A stretch of DNA of 64,000 bases from Pseudoflavitalea sp. G-6-1-2 (GTDB lineage Bacteria > Bacteroidota > Bacteroidia > Chitinophagales > Chitinophagaceae), in NCBI RefSeq assembly GCF_012927185.1, contig NZ_JABBGB010000002.1:1364001-1428000 (forward strand). Reading direction: 5' to 3'. Positions 27,401 to 35,717 of the stretch are shown here, piece by piece (within the stretch, counting starts at the first letter, position 1; the number at the start of each line of letters is the position of its first letter). Below the pieces are notes generated by a model that saw only the letters and a list, made by a program, of their open reading frames with translations, did no database searches and had not been told where the DNA came from. A program made the translations under genes and the position numbers.

Positions 27401-28047
27401 GCACTTCTCTCTTTCGAGATGGTCTGATACCCCGTAACCACAACATCGGTGAGTGTGTTCGATTTTTCAGTCATCACCACACCAGCTGTTGTTATCGATG
27501 CAGCAGTATGCGTTTCTGTAAGATAGCTTACGAGTGAGAACTGAATCTGGTGCTGCGGTGCGGCCATGATGGTAAACGTTCCGTTGCGATCGGTAGCTAC
27601 GGATTTACCAGTGCTGAGATTGGTTACAGACACACTTTCCAATGGCTGGCCTGATCCGTTCTTCACAGATCTGCTCAGCAATAAAATGTCGGCTGCAGTT
27701 GCATTTTGCGGCTGCGCACTAATCTGCACGTAAGCACCAACCTGGCTTTTAGGAACGATGGTGTAATAGTTTGGTTTCACATAAAGAAATACCAGCTCAT
27801 GCGGATAGAGCAGTTTCTTCAGAACTTCTTCCAAAGGCATTTTAGGGGAAGCTGGCAATTGCACGTCAGTGGTTTTTCCACTGAACAATTGCTCGTCATA
27901 CACAAACTGTGCATGATAGGTTTTGGTAACCTGCCGTATTGCATCGGCGAGTGGAACGGCCCGTTGTTGGGCAATGGCAGCTAGATCTGATCCGAGGCCA
28001 CAAAGCAGCAATAGCGGTATCAGTAATCTGGAGCAGGCAGTCTTCAT
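24436..28047 (-). CDS. SusC/RagA TonB-dependent transporter with STN domain
   Basis: About 1203 residues from ATG 28047. Order: signal peptide to AIAQQ, STN domain (about 28-95, LADAIRQVTKTYHAQFVYDE), carboxypeptidase-regulatory-like domain (about 125-205), SusC-type plug (LLIRGLSTIG, PLFVVDGIPMED, DITVLKDATAASIWGSRASNGV) and barrel ending in Phe. An STN domain normally signals substrate occupancy to a FecR anti-sigma factor, and the FecR gene lies 6 bp upstream. It imports an unknown ligand with its SusD partner. Confidence 0.93.
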   Translation of the reverse strand: MKTACSRLLIPLLLLCGLGSDLAAIAQQRAVPLADAIRQVTKTYHAQFVYDEQLFSGKTTDVQLPASPKMPLEEVLKKLLYPHELVFLYVKPNYYTIVPKSQVGAYVQISAQPQNATAADILLLSRSVKNGSGQPLESVSVTNLSTGKSVATDRNGTFTIMAAPQHQIQFSLVSYLTETHTAASITTAGVVMTEKSNTLTDVVVTGYQTISKERSAGAYVKPNMDIIKDRSGSMNVLQRLDGLVPGLAVNNAPSASQNPLLIRGLSTIGLPDPNASSRYIATDRNPLFVVDGIPMEDLSTINPQDVADITVLKDATAASIWGSRASNGVIVVVTKRGSQQEKLKVQYDGFVNFQGRPDLDYIPTLNSRQFIQAGREAFNDVLNPWNKIAAYQSTASAGVPVHERILYDSARGIISKERATAMLDSLGGISNLQQIKDLWYRDASLMNHTLSMSGGGRIWSFYGSLAYTDTRSNRPGETNDAWKAYLRQDFNFNKRISAYLITDLSTTSTTFKRNINVDSRFYPYQLFRDANGNNLSMPYMQILSDSVLQVFQNRTKINLDYNPLDEFNYGYTKDEVLNNRLIGGVSIKLLKGLKFEGTYGFIKSAGRTRRYDDIKSYGSRVELAQFTVSPNATSTPVYYLPANGGKYTVTGTTSRNYTIRNQLVYDNAWNNRKHQLTLLGGQEAQEQLMQSNSNTVRGYNETLQTYGLVDYLTLNSVGLNNPVMPNNGSSKSVLSNDLYRESEALGRITSWYVNAAYTFNKKYALNASWRIDKSNLFGFDKAAQNKPVWSVGTKWLMSEETFMKDIQWLDRLNIRATYGITGNSPKPGTAASFDILDAVKNSLMPGGVGLRIGTPANASLTWESTRNFNAGVDFAIMDSRISGSIDWYIKKTGNLIGELPVNGFSGYSSVVGNFGNLQNKGIEISLNTVNVSNRNFNWSTIFTLGYNKNTITQMNNMAALKTGLDLIQSRFLTGYDAFAIFAYRYAGLDTAGDPQIMLSDKNITKNRNAAKKEDVVFKGTYQPKWTGGLSNQIGWKQFSLTINAVYNLGHVMRRDVNRFYAGRLVGPNNMNALGFTNPNPHAEFDQRWRTKGDEAYTNVPRYMQRTDLNLSSRDTDYYRYGDINVLDASFVKLRDITLAWSIPEQLMKRFRADALTFRLQVSNIMLWKANDAGIDPEFHDPFNGTRVLRSNQGTITIGAHLSF

Positions 28048-28053
28048 CAGCAA

Positions 28054-29121
28054 TTAGTGTTTAGTTGGTTTGGTTTTAAATATGAGCAGCGAATCGTTTC
28101 GTTGGATGTCGATATTCAGAACAGTGGAGAGAATGAAAAGTGGATCCTCCAGGTTATCGAGCAGAATGGGACCTTCGATCTTTCTGGTGGCAAGTTGCGG
28201 ATCGTCGAGCCGGATCGTTACACCGTAATTATCTTCGAGATAAGCGATGATGGCCGCTACAGAAGGATCTTCGAGCAGCAGTTTCTTTTCTTTCCAGGCC
28301 ACATATTTTTCAGGAGAAGCAGTGCGCTGCAAAATTTCTTTTTCTGCCGGATCATACACCAGCAGATCACCAGGACGCAGTACCACAGGAGCTTTCGAGC
28401 TGTCGTTGAATCGCACACTGATCTTTCCCTGCTGCAACATCACTTCTGTTTTGCCTCTCCTGTTACGGATATTGAATGCTGTTCCCAACACTTCCACGGT
28501 TAGATCATCGGTGTGAACCAGAAAACGGTCTGCTTCGCGAATTTGTGTTGAGTCGGCATTTCTATGCACTACTTTGAAAAATGCCTCACCAGTGAGCCAG
28601 AGTTCTCTCGGTACATTGTCCGACCACGGTTTCTTCAGTGTAACGGATGAATTTGCATTGAGTACAACAGACGATCCATCGGACAACGTAAGCTGTTGCT
28701 GTTTCCCAAAGCTGGTAGCAAACTGTTGCGGTTTTTCGTTTCGGGATGGATGTATGAACAGAAAATAGCCGGCCAGCAGCAACACAAAGAGGCAGGCTGC
28801 GGCAATCTTTCCGGAAAGTGACATATTGAATATCCGTCGGATTAATGCTGGTCGGGTCACAGGCGCACGCTCAATCTCTTCGATCCGCAGCAACACCTGT
28901 TTCAGCGATTGCTCTTCAGTTCCTTCTTCCGGCAAATGATGCACAAAGCGGAGTTCGCGCAGAAAAGCTTTGGCCTGAAATATGGCAGGCCGTTGTTGCG
29001 GATGTTGTTCCATCCACTGTTCCCAATAAGCATCACTGGCAGCATCGGGATGCAATACCCAGTTTTGAAACGCTTCATCACAGAGAAAATCCTGCATAGA
29101 AAAATGATCATGATCCTGCAT
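28054..29121 (-). CDS. FecR family anti-sigma/sigma regulator
   Basis: A 355-residue inner membrane regulator. A cytosolic N-terminus with FxxWVLHPD-type sequence is followed by one transmembrane segment (about 110-128, IAAACLFVLLLAGYFLFI), the FecR domain (TSFGKQQQLTLSDGSSVVLNANSS, then RELWLTGEAFFKV) and a C-terminal DUF4974-like domain (LLLEDPSVAAIIAYLEDNYGV). It should pass the STN-SusC signal to the ECF sigma factor encoded 82 bp upstream. It lies 6 bp ahead of the SusC ATG. Confidence 0.93.
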   Translation of the reverse strand: MQDHDHFSMQDFLCDEAFQNWVLHPDAASDAYWEQWMEQHPQQRPAIFQAKAFLRELRFVHHLPEEGTEEQSLKQVLLRIEEIERAPVTRPALIRRIFNMSLSGKIAAACLFVLLLAGYFLFIHPSRNEKPQQFATSFGKQQQLTLSDGSSVVLNANSSVTLKKPWSDNVPRELWLTGEAFFKVVHRNADSTQIREADRFLVHTDDLTVEVLGTAFNIRNRRGKTEVMLQQGKISVRFNDSSKAPVVLRPGDLLVYDPAEKEILQRTASPEKYVAWKEKKLLLEDPSVAAIIAYLEDNYGVTIRLDDPQLATRKIEGPILLDNLEDPLFILSTVLNIDIQRNDSLLIFKTKPTKH

Positions 29122-29203
29122 ACAAACAGAATGAGTAAGCAGCGGAAAGGATTACCCCACCGCCGGCAAAGTTTTTTTTTGAATTTTTTGGGAAGGAAAG
29201 GCC

Positions 29204-29797
29204 TTACACCGGCAACTGCCTCAATAGCAGCAGTACAGTGAGTATAGGCAGGTTCATGGTAGATCTGAGCTGGAGCAATGCCCGGGCCATGATCTTATAA
29301 GTGGCTTTCTCTGTAATGCCCAGTGCAACAGCAACTTCGGCATAGGAGAAGCCTTCATAGAAACGCAGGTATATGGCTTCCCGCTGGCGCGGTGTGAGTG
29401 AATTCAGGGCACGCAGCAGGTTTTGCTGCATCTCCTGATTCCATTCTTTATTGATGATGAAATGATCTGCTGAGAAGTCGATCTCTTCCGAAACACTCGC
29501 CACAGGCATCATGTTCTGCGCCTGCTTCAGCCGGGCGAACAACGCATTCCGGAAACTGGCGAAGTAGTAGGCATGCGGGTTTTGCAGTGCAGGGATGCGC
29601 TCACGCTGCATCCATACTGTGAGCAATACTTCCTGCAATACATCTTCGAGCATGGGAATATCGGCTGTGAATTTTCTGCCATAATTGAAAAACCGCTTGT
29701 ACAGGCTGATGTACAGCTGTTCATATGCGGAAATTTCGCCAGTGCTGATATTTGTCCAAAGTGCTTCCAAGTGAAAGTGCGGCTGTAAATGTAACAA
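29204..29797 (-). CDS. ECF sigma-70 factor (FecI-like)
   Basis: A 197-residue ECF sigma factor. Region 2 is at about 20-90 (AYEQLYISLYKRFFNYGRKF, LEDVLQEVLLTVW), region 4 at about 130-185 (LNSLTPRQREAIYLRFYEGFSYAEVAVALGITEKATYKIM). The C-terminus ends in an unusual hydrophobic stretch (LPILTVLLLL). No ATG is available: TTG 29797 or TTG 29770 must be used, and 29797 is only 9 bp after the antiporter stop. It should transcribe the SusCD operon under FecR control. Confidence 0.9.
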   Translation of the reverse strand: MLHLQPHFHLEALWTNISTGEISAYEQLYISLYKRFFNYGRKFTADIPMLEDVLQEVLLTVWMQRERIPALQNPHAYYFASFRNALFARLKQAQNMMPVASVSEEIDFSADHFIINKEWNQEMQQNLLRALNSLTPRQREAIYLRFYEGFSYAEVAVALGITEKATYKIMARALLQLRSTMNLPILTVLLLLRQLPV

Positions 29798-29806
29798 GAA
29801 AACTTG

Positions 29807-31504
29807 TCACGAATGATACAACAGCATCACAATGATAGCGCCGGAGATAGTGAGCAATATATTGGCTACTGCATAAGTGACGGTATACCCCAATGCAGGG
29901 ATCTTGCTTTTTACGGCATCCTGTACGGCCAGTAACGCAGCCGATTCATCGTGTGCCCCCGCACAGGCGCCCAACGCAACTGCAGGATGGAATTTGAATA
30001 CATATCGCGCCAGATACAGCGCCAGCAGCATCGGCAGTATGCTGAGGATAACACCGGCAATGAAAAGATTGATGCCTTCCTGTTCCAGCCCCTTGATGAA
30101 TCCGCTGCTCGACGAAATGCCTACAATTGCAATGAACATATGCAATCCCAGTTTCTGCAACAACCAAACTGATGGTGCAGGGATATTGCCGAATACCGGT
30201 CTGCGCGTGCGCAGCCATCCGAAGAACAAACCAGCGATCAGCGATCCGCCGCTGGTGCTGATGCTGAGCGGAATATCGCCTGCTTTTACCGTGAGTGCCC
30301 CAAACAGCGAGCCAAGTACTATGCCGAGACCTACATACACGATATCAGTTTCGATACCTGATTTCTCTTTGTATCCGATGGCTTTCACAGCACTATCGAG
30401 ATCTTCTTTCGCACCTACCAGTTCGAGTACATCGCCTTTCTCCAGTGTGGTACGATTGGTTACCGGCATCTCTATGCCCGAACGCAGCAATTTGCGTATG
30501 CCGATTCCATGCACTAAATCATTCCGTCTGCAGGATGCGAGGGTATGTCCAACAATAGCTTTCTTCGACACGGTTACATTCACTACCTCGATGGGGAAGC
30601 TCAGCAATTCGGGATCGATCACTTCTTCTCCCAGATATTCTTCAGCACCTACGATCTGCGTTCTTTGTCCACTTACAGCAATCACATCGTGCTGCTGAAT
30701 AACGGTATCCTGCCTCACTTCTATCACTTCTCCTTTTCTTCTGATGCGTTGCACATAGAGCGGCTTATGCCGGTTCAGCATATAATTTTCCAGACCACGT
30801 ACCGTCATTCCTTCTTTGAATAATTCTTTAGTAACGGTGTATGCTCTGAATGCAACACGATCGTATGCTGTAGTGATGTTCTCTCCTTCTTCTCCACTGG
30901 TGCCCATTTCGGCTTCGAGCTCTTTGGCTTTCTCAGCAACATTACCGCCGAGTATTATCGGGCCGATCACCGAGAGAAACCAGGCAGTGCCTGCTGTTCC
31001 GAAAATATAGGTGACTGCATAGGCAACAGCGATCTGGTCTGTCCACTCTTTTTTCAGTCCTTCCGTGATATCGAGTTTGCTGATGGAGTCTCCTGCCACA
31101 CCAATGATGGCGCTGCAGGTGTTGGCACCGGATAGTAGCCCTGCTCCTGTACCGGGAGTAAATCCGAAAAGCAACGCAAGTACATATCCGAGTGCAAGAC
31201 TGCTGATGCAGATAACGGCGGAGAAGAGCGCCTGCGACAATCCATCTTTTTTCAGTCCCTGAAAAAACTGTGGACCAATGCTGTATCCCATCGAGAACAG
31301 AAACAGCAAAAAGAAAATGGCTTTGCTGGAACCTGTTAACTGAATATCCCATTGCCCTACCAGAATGCCTACCAGCAATACAGCCGTTACAGTTCCCAAT
31401 GTGAACTTGCCGATTTTGATCTTACCAATATAAAAGCCAACAGCGAGTGTAAAGAATACGGCAATTTCCGGATAGTGCCGAAGCGTTTCTTTCAGCCATT
31501 CCAT
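29807..31504 (-). CDS. AspT/YidE/YbjL family putative antiporter with TrkA-C domains
   Basis: A 565-residue inner membrane transporter of the aspartate-alanine exchanger family. Two hydrophobic halves, each with several helices (FFTLAVGFYIGKIKIGKFTLG in the first, GIVLGSLFGALTVK in the second), flank two soluble TrkA-C-like domains (about 205-290 and 295-380, including VRQDTVIQQHDVIAVSG and LEKGDVLELVG). The gene heads the minus-strand run containing the sigma factor 9 bp downstream, so sigma expression may partly depend on its promoter. The substrate is unknown. Confidence 0.9.
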   Translation of the reverse strand: MEWLKETLRHYPEIAVFFTLAVGFYIGKIKIGKFTLGTVTAVLLVGILVGQWDIQLTGSSKAIFFLLFLFSMGYSIGPQFFQGLKKDGLSQALFSAVICISSLALGYVLALLFGFTPGTGAGLLSGANTCSAIIGVAGDSISKLDITEGLKKEWTDQIAVAYAVTYIFGTAGTAWFLSVIGPIILGGNVAEKAKELEAEMGTSGEEGENITTAYDRVAFRAYTVTKELFKEGMTVRGLENYMLNRHKPLYVQRIRRKGEVIEVRQDTVIQQHDVIAVSGQRTQIVGAEEYLGEEVIDPELLSFPIEVVNVTVSKKAIVGHTLASCRRNDLVHGIGIRKLLRSGIEMPVTNRTTLEKGDVLELVGAKEDLDSAVKAIGYKEKSGIETDIVYVGLGIVLGSLFGALTVKAGDIPLSISTSGGSLIAGLFFGWLRTRRPVFGNIPAPSVWLLQKLGLHMFIAIVGISSSSGFIKGLEQEGINLFIAGVILSILPMLLALYLARYVFKFHPAVALGACAGAHDESAALLAVQDAVKSKIPALGYTVTYAVANILLTISGAIIVMLLYHS

Positions 31505-31879
31505 GTGTGAGTGATTTAGTTGAAAATGCCACGGTCAGGGGAGAGCGAAGGGGATGCCGGCAGGGCTGCCCGGTGTAATTATCAACAAATTACATTTTTA
31601 TCCAATATTATTAACAAATATTTTATCGCGACTGTAAAGCGGGTGTGGTACTGCATTACAGCGGTTCTGCAAACTTAAAAACGTTGAATGAAAAGCCTGG
31701 GAACTGCATCAGAGCGGGCATTCGGCAGAATAGCCCTATCTTTGCAACGATTTTTACAATCTCCCTCCTGTTAAGTCCCACTTTGATTTCATTCAACATC
31801 GGCAAGGAAAGATCGTAAGCGGGTAATGTGCCGCTAGCATCGGCAGCTTACCATCTTTATTCATTTTAAATTTACATCA
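31505..31879. promoter_or_regulatory. Intergenic region and long 5' leader of the DEAD-box gene
   Basis: A divergent spacer of 375 bp. TATCTTTG at 31737-31744 matches the Bacteroidota -7 element TAnnTTTG; no clear TTTG lies at the expected distance upstream. It would give a leader of roughly 130 nt before the TTG start of the helicase. The leader contains a GTAAGC/GCTTAC inverted repeat around 31817-31852, so it may fold, as cold-shock helicase leaders do. No ORF is seen. Confidence 0.45.
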
Positions 31880-33463
31880 TTGTCATTCGAACAATTAGCT
31901 ATTGCAGCGCCTATATTGAAGGCGTTGGCAGCCAAGGGTTATTCTGAACCCACACCAATTCAGGAACAATCTATCCCCGTTATACTGCAACAGAAAGATG
32001 TGCTTGGTTGTGCAAGAACAGGTACCGGTAAAACGGCCGCTTTTGCTATTCCGGTAATTCAGTTGCTGGCAGAGGAAAAAGCCACTCAACCTGTTAAAGG
32101 TATCCGTGCACTGGTGCTTACACCAACTCGTGAGCTGGCATTGCAGATCCAGGAGAACTTTGAAGAATACGGAAAATATACCAATATCCGTCAGGTAGTG
32201 ATCTTCGGCGGTGTATCACAACAGTCACAGGTAAGCGAACTCAGAAGAGGCGCCGATGTACTGATTGCTACACCGGGCCGTCTGATGGATCTGATGCAGC
32301 AAGGTATTGTTGATATCAGCAAGATCAGGATTCTCGTACTCGACGAAGCAGACCGCATGCTCGACATGGGCTTTATTCACGATGTTAAAAAAGTAATTGC
32401 CAGAACACCTGCACAGAAGCAAACGCTTTTCTTCTCAGCCACCATGGCGCCAGAGATCAGAAAGCTGTCTGATACCATTCTCCGCAACCCGGTTGCAGTG
32501 CAGGTTACACCAGTTGCGTCTACAGCAGAAACAGTAGCGCAATCATTGTATTTTGTAGACAAGAAGAATAAGAACTCATTGCTGGTGCATATTCTGCAGA
32601 ATCCTGAGATATCAGCGAGCATCGTATTCAGCCGCACCAAACATGGCGCCAACAAAATTGTGAAGGCTCTCGAAAATGCAGGCATCCGTGCAGAAGCAAT
32701 TCATGGAAACAAATCGCAGTCCGCAAGGCAACGTGCTTTGCAGCTGCTGAAAGAAAGAGAGATCCGTGTGCTGGTAGCAACCGATATCGCCGCGCGTGGT
32801 ATCGATGTGGAAGAGTTATCGCATGTAATCAACTACGATCTGCCGAATGTGCCTGAAACATATGTGCACAGAATCGGAAGAACGGGAAGAGCAGGTGCAA
32901 GCGGACTCGCCATCTCCTTCTGCGATCATGAAGAGAAAGAGTTCCTCCGCGATATTCAGAAGCTGATCAAAAAATCAGTGCCTGTAGTGGAAGATCATCC
33001 TTTCAAATTCGGTTCTCCTATTGTGAAAGAAACAGTTTCCACCGCCCCTGCATTCGCTAAGAATCAGCCCGGCACAAGAGACATCAGAAACAAGCAGCAG
33101 AAAGGAAAGCAACAAGGCAACGGCCAGGGTGCAAGACCATCGCAGCAAAGGCAGCATAATCAGCCAAAGCAGCACCAGTCTAAGTTTCAGCAACCCAATC
33201 AACAGCGCAGGCCACAGCAGGCAAACCATCAGCAGCTGGAGGACAATGGTCCTAAAACCTGGCAGGAACTGCTCGATGCTGAAAACGAAATGATGAATCA
33301 GGCATCGAACAAATGGAACAAATCGAATGGCCAGCAACAGAGAAGTGGCCAGCAATCTTCGCAGAAGAACACGAACACGGCAAACAAACCGTTCAATCAG
33401 CACAACAAAAACAGAAATGGATTCAGGGGAAACAATCAATCCCGGAACAACCATAACGGATAA
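31880..33463 (+). CDS. DEAD-box RNA helicase, RhlE-like
   Basis: A 527-residue ATP-dependent RNA helicase. Motifs in order: Q motif (FEQLAIAAPILKAL, PTPIQEQSIP), Walker A ARTGTGKTAAF, PTRELA, TPGRLMDL, DEAD in VLDEADRMLDMGF, SAT, and HRIGRTGRAG. The C-terminal 150 residues are Gln/Asn/Lys-rich and disordered (repeats of QQ, NQ, HN), a likely RNA-binding tail. The start is TTG, as no upstream ATG or GTG fits the Q-motif spacing. It probably remodels ribosomal or cold-structured RNA in the cytosol. Confidence 0.92.
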   Translation: MSFEQLAIAAPILKALAAKGYSEPTPIQEQSIPVILQQKDVLGCARTGTGKTAAFAIPVIQLLAEEKATQPVKGIRALVLTPTRELALQIQENFEEYGKYTNIRQVVIFGGVSQQSQVSELRRGADVLIATPGRLMDLMQQGIVDISKIRILVLDEADRMLDMGFIHDVKKVIARTPAQKQTLFFSATMAPEIRKLSDTILRNPVAVQVTPVASTAETVAQSLYFVDKKNKNSLLVHILQNPEISASIVFSRTKHGANKIVKALENAGIRAEAIHGNKSQSARQRALQLLKEREIRVLVATDIAARGIDVEELSHVINYDLPNVPETYVHRIGRTGRAGASGLAISFCDHEEKEFLRDIQKLIKKSVPVVEDHPFKFGSPIVKETVSTAPAFAKNQPGTRDIRNKQQKGKQQGNGQGARPSQQRQHNQPKQHQSKFQQPNQQRRPQQANHQQLEDNGPKTWQELLDAENEMMNQASNKWNKSNGQQQRSGQQSSQKNTNTANKPFNQHNKNRNGFRGNNQSRNNHNG

Positions 33464-33801
33464 GCATTCATCAAAGAACTTATTCAAATAATACTCAACA
33501 AAGAAGGCTGCGTTATGCAGCTTTTTTTGTTGCTGTACCCCGGCAATCGCCCGCTGCAACTGCGGTTACACATATTAAATAATATTTTATATTTAAGAAA
33601 CTTATTGTAGCTTGCTGCTGCATCGCAAAAAACAACTCCCCTCTCCATAAGACGCTGAATTACGTAGCATCATCCTCAGGATGCCGTACCATTTTTATTC
33701 CCTGTTATCTGTATCCATTCTTTATGCAACACAGTGATTTTTTTTATGATCACTGAAGGCATCTGTTGTGCAATTCAAACTACTTAACCAATATCAATGC
33801 T
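33464..33801. other. Intergenic region with terminator and hairpin
   Basis: After the helicase terminator (33507-33528) the spacer is AT-rich. A 7-bp inverted repeat CAGTGAT/ATCACTG (33732-33738 and 33749-33755) around a T-rich loop lies 47 bp before the next start codon and could be an operator or leader hairpin. No gene is evident. Confidence 0.4.
33507..33528 (+). terminator. Rho-independent terminator of the helicase gene
   Basis: GCTGC/GCAGC stem with a five-base loop followed by seven T. Confidence 0.75.
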
Positions 33802-35307
33802 ATGAAAAAGACCATCATTGCACTGGCGATAGTTTTTGCAGCCGGATTATTCGTCAGCAGCTTTGTAAAAAAAGCGGACGGTGCAGACAAAGCGCCGTTT
33901 CAGTTCAACATACAATTCAGAGGAGCTGTACCGCAGGATCTTCCTACCAATCAATCCACACCCGAAGAGCTTTGCTCATTTGCGTGGAGTGAATTCTTTT
34001 CGCTCAACTGGAATTCCACCTGGTACGTAACGCAGTCGCAGCGCGGCATGCCGGCCCTTGGCTGGAATTATGCCAATGATCCCAGTCCATTCCCCGCAAC
34101 GCCGCTGGTATGGGAAACGTATGCGCACCGAACGGAGCTTCGTCCATTCAACAATCCGATAAAACCATTCGATGCAAGGCCGTTCTATGATTTCGGCACA
34201 CCGCCTCTTCCGCTTCCGCATACGGATACGCAGGTGTTCCATTGTCTCGATGAGAACAACGAGATCGGTTCCTGCGATCTCTATGCATTCGCCAATACCT
34301 ACGGTAAAAAATATCAGGTGTTGTATCAGGCGAAATGCAACAGAGATGAGTATGATTATATCCGCACCAACTATCCAACAAAAGACAGTCTGCTTGCAGC
34401 CACAACAAGAACAGCCGACAACCTGCAGAAATACAACCGCTATTATCCCGGTGCTCCGTTGCTCAACTGCAATCTCGATTATACAGAACGTGTGGTGGTA
34501 CTGCCTTGCGGCGGAACGCCCAAACCCGGCAATGCCGGCACTTACGACGGAGCCATTGAAGTGAAAACAGCATGGCGCCCTATAACACCTAACGATGATA
34601 CTACTAAGTTCTTCAGAAGAAAGGTGCTGATATTTGAAAAAGCGTCGAATGGCGTAACTGTTTCGCTCAATCAGACTTATCTGCTCATTGGCCTGCACAT
34701 CATTCACAAAACAAAGAACTATCCCAATTTTGTATTTGCAACTTTCGAGCATGTGGATGTACAGAAAAGCAATATGGGTTATCAGCTGCTGGGAAGCAAA
34801 GGGGATAGTCTTGGACTGATGATCAACTATCCGCGTTTTCATCCAATCCCCGCCATTGCAGATGCATCTACAGCGGAAGCGCATAAACTGCTGAAGCTGC
34901 AAAATCCCAATTCGATCTGGCAATATTACCGGCTCACCGGTGTACAGGGCAATCCCACCAACGACTCAAGATCCTTCAGTTTCTTCTTAGCCAACTATGT
35001 AGTGGAGTCCGATCAAACACTGGGCGACTTCCGCGGCAGCGGTATTCATACGCCGCACGATGGCGGCAACAACATTGTGTATATGGGGAAAAAACTCAGC
35101 ATGGGAGGATGTCAGGGATGCCATGGCGTAGCACAATTGCAGCTTGGCACCGACATGAGTTTTCTGCTCGATACTGTTGGAAAACCGGTGCCCGGACCCG
35201 ATATCAGCATCGGCGGAAACAAGCTCCAGCGTTACATTCAGGCCATTCAGAACATCAAGACAGACAGGGAGTTAAGACTGAATGCCAAGGGCAAAAAGAA
35301 AAAATAA
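33802..35307 (+). CDS. Secreted protein with one CxxCH heme-binding motif
   Basis: A 501-residue exported protein from ATG 33802 (MKKTIIALAIVFAAG; signal peptide). A single CQGCH motif lies at about 437-441, near the C-terminus, in a context (MGGCQGCHGVAQ, then DMSFLL) resembling an incomplete c-type heme site. The rest contains conserved-looking stretches such as FAWSEFFSLNW, WETYAHRTELRP and FVFATFEHVD. I recall similar CxxCH proteins of unknown function in other phyla but cannot name the family. It would act in the periplasm. It is a single-gene unit with its own terminator. Confidence 0.8.
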   Translation: MKKTIIALAIVFAAGLFVSSFVKKADGADKAPFQFNIQFRGAVPQDLPTNQSTPEELCSFAWSEFFSLNWNSTWYVTQSQRGMPALGWNYANDPSPFPATPLVWETYAHRTELRPFNNPIKPFDARPFYDFGTPPLPLPHTDTQVFHCLDENNEIGSCDLYAFANTYGKKYQVLYQAKCNRDEYDYIRTNYPTKDSLLAATTRTADNLQKYNRYYPGAPLLNCNLDYTERVVVLPCGGTPKPGNAGTYDGAIEVKTAWRPITPNDDTTKFFRRKVLIFEKASNGVTVSLNQTYLLIGLHIIHKTKNYPNFVFATFEHVDVQKSNMGYQLLGSKGDSLGLMINYPRFHPIPAIADASTAEAHKLLKLQNPNSIWQYYRLTGVQGNPTNDSRSFSFFLANYVVESDQTLGDFRGSGIHTPHDGGNNIVYMGKKLSMGGCQGCHGVAQLQLGTDMSFLLDTVGKPVPGPDISIGGNKLQRYIQAIQNIKTDRELRLNAKGKKKK

Positions 35308-35327
35308 TACACTGTTTCAACATTCAA

Positions 35328-35358
35328 AAGAGTGCACTTTATGTGCGCTCTTTTTTTT
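35328..35358 (+). terminator. Rho-independent terminator after the CxxCH protein
   Basis: A 10-bp stem (AAGAGTGCAC with GTGCGCTCTT, one G-U pair), a five-base loop and eight T. Confidence 0.85.
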
Positions 35359-35717
35359 GCATATGCAACGCTCTCTGCATTAGGCAAATCAGTAGTCATA
35401 AAATGTACGTTCGGCATCGATTACTGCGTAAACGTTGATCAGTGTAAAATTTTTTTGCAAAAAAAAATCACAAAAAAGTAATTATGTCTTTAACTTGGTA
35501 CCGGAACACATAACTAAAGTCACATGAGAAAACCCAATTATTGCTGCGATAGCTGCTGCCTGAATCTGCATGAACTGCTGCTATTCCCTCCCTCAGCATT
35601 TCACCCAAAATCAAACATCATTATCGGTTAAATTTTAAAAGCCTGAAAACTTTTCGAAACCCGCATTGCCCAATGCTGTGGGTAATGCTTCTTTATTTAC
35701 CAAACTAAAATAAGGTC
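35359..35717. other. Leader region of the third SusCD operon
   Basis: A 359-bp non-coding stretch. A palindromic T7-GC-A7 element lies at 35450-35465. A ribosome-binding-like AAGG sits 4 bp before the SusC ATG. I see no unambiguous TTG/TAnnTTTG promoter pair and no open frame of interest. Confidence 0.4.

Noticed and set aside
33976-34923. Minus-strand open frame (about 315 codons) opposite the CxxCH protein
   Set aside because: The plus-strand gene has a signal peptide, conserved segments and a terminator; the minus frame has none of these.
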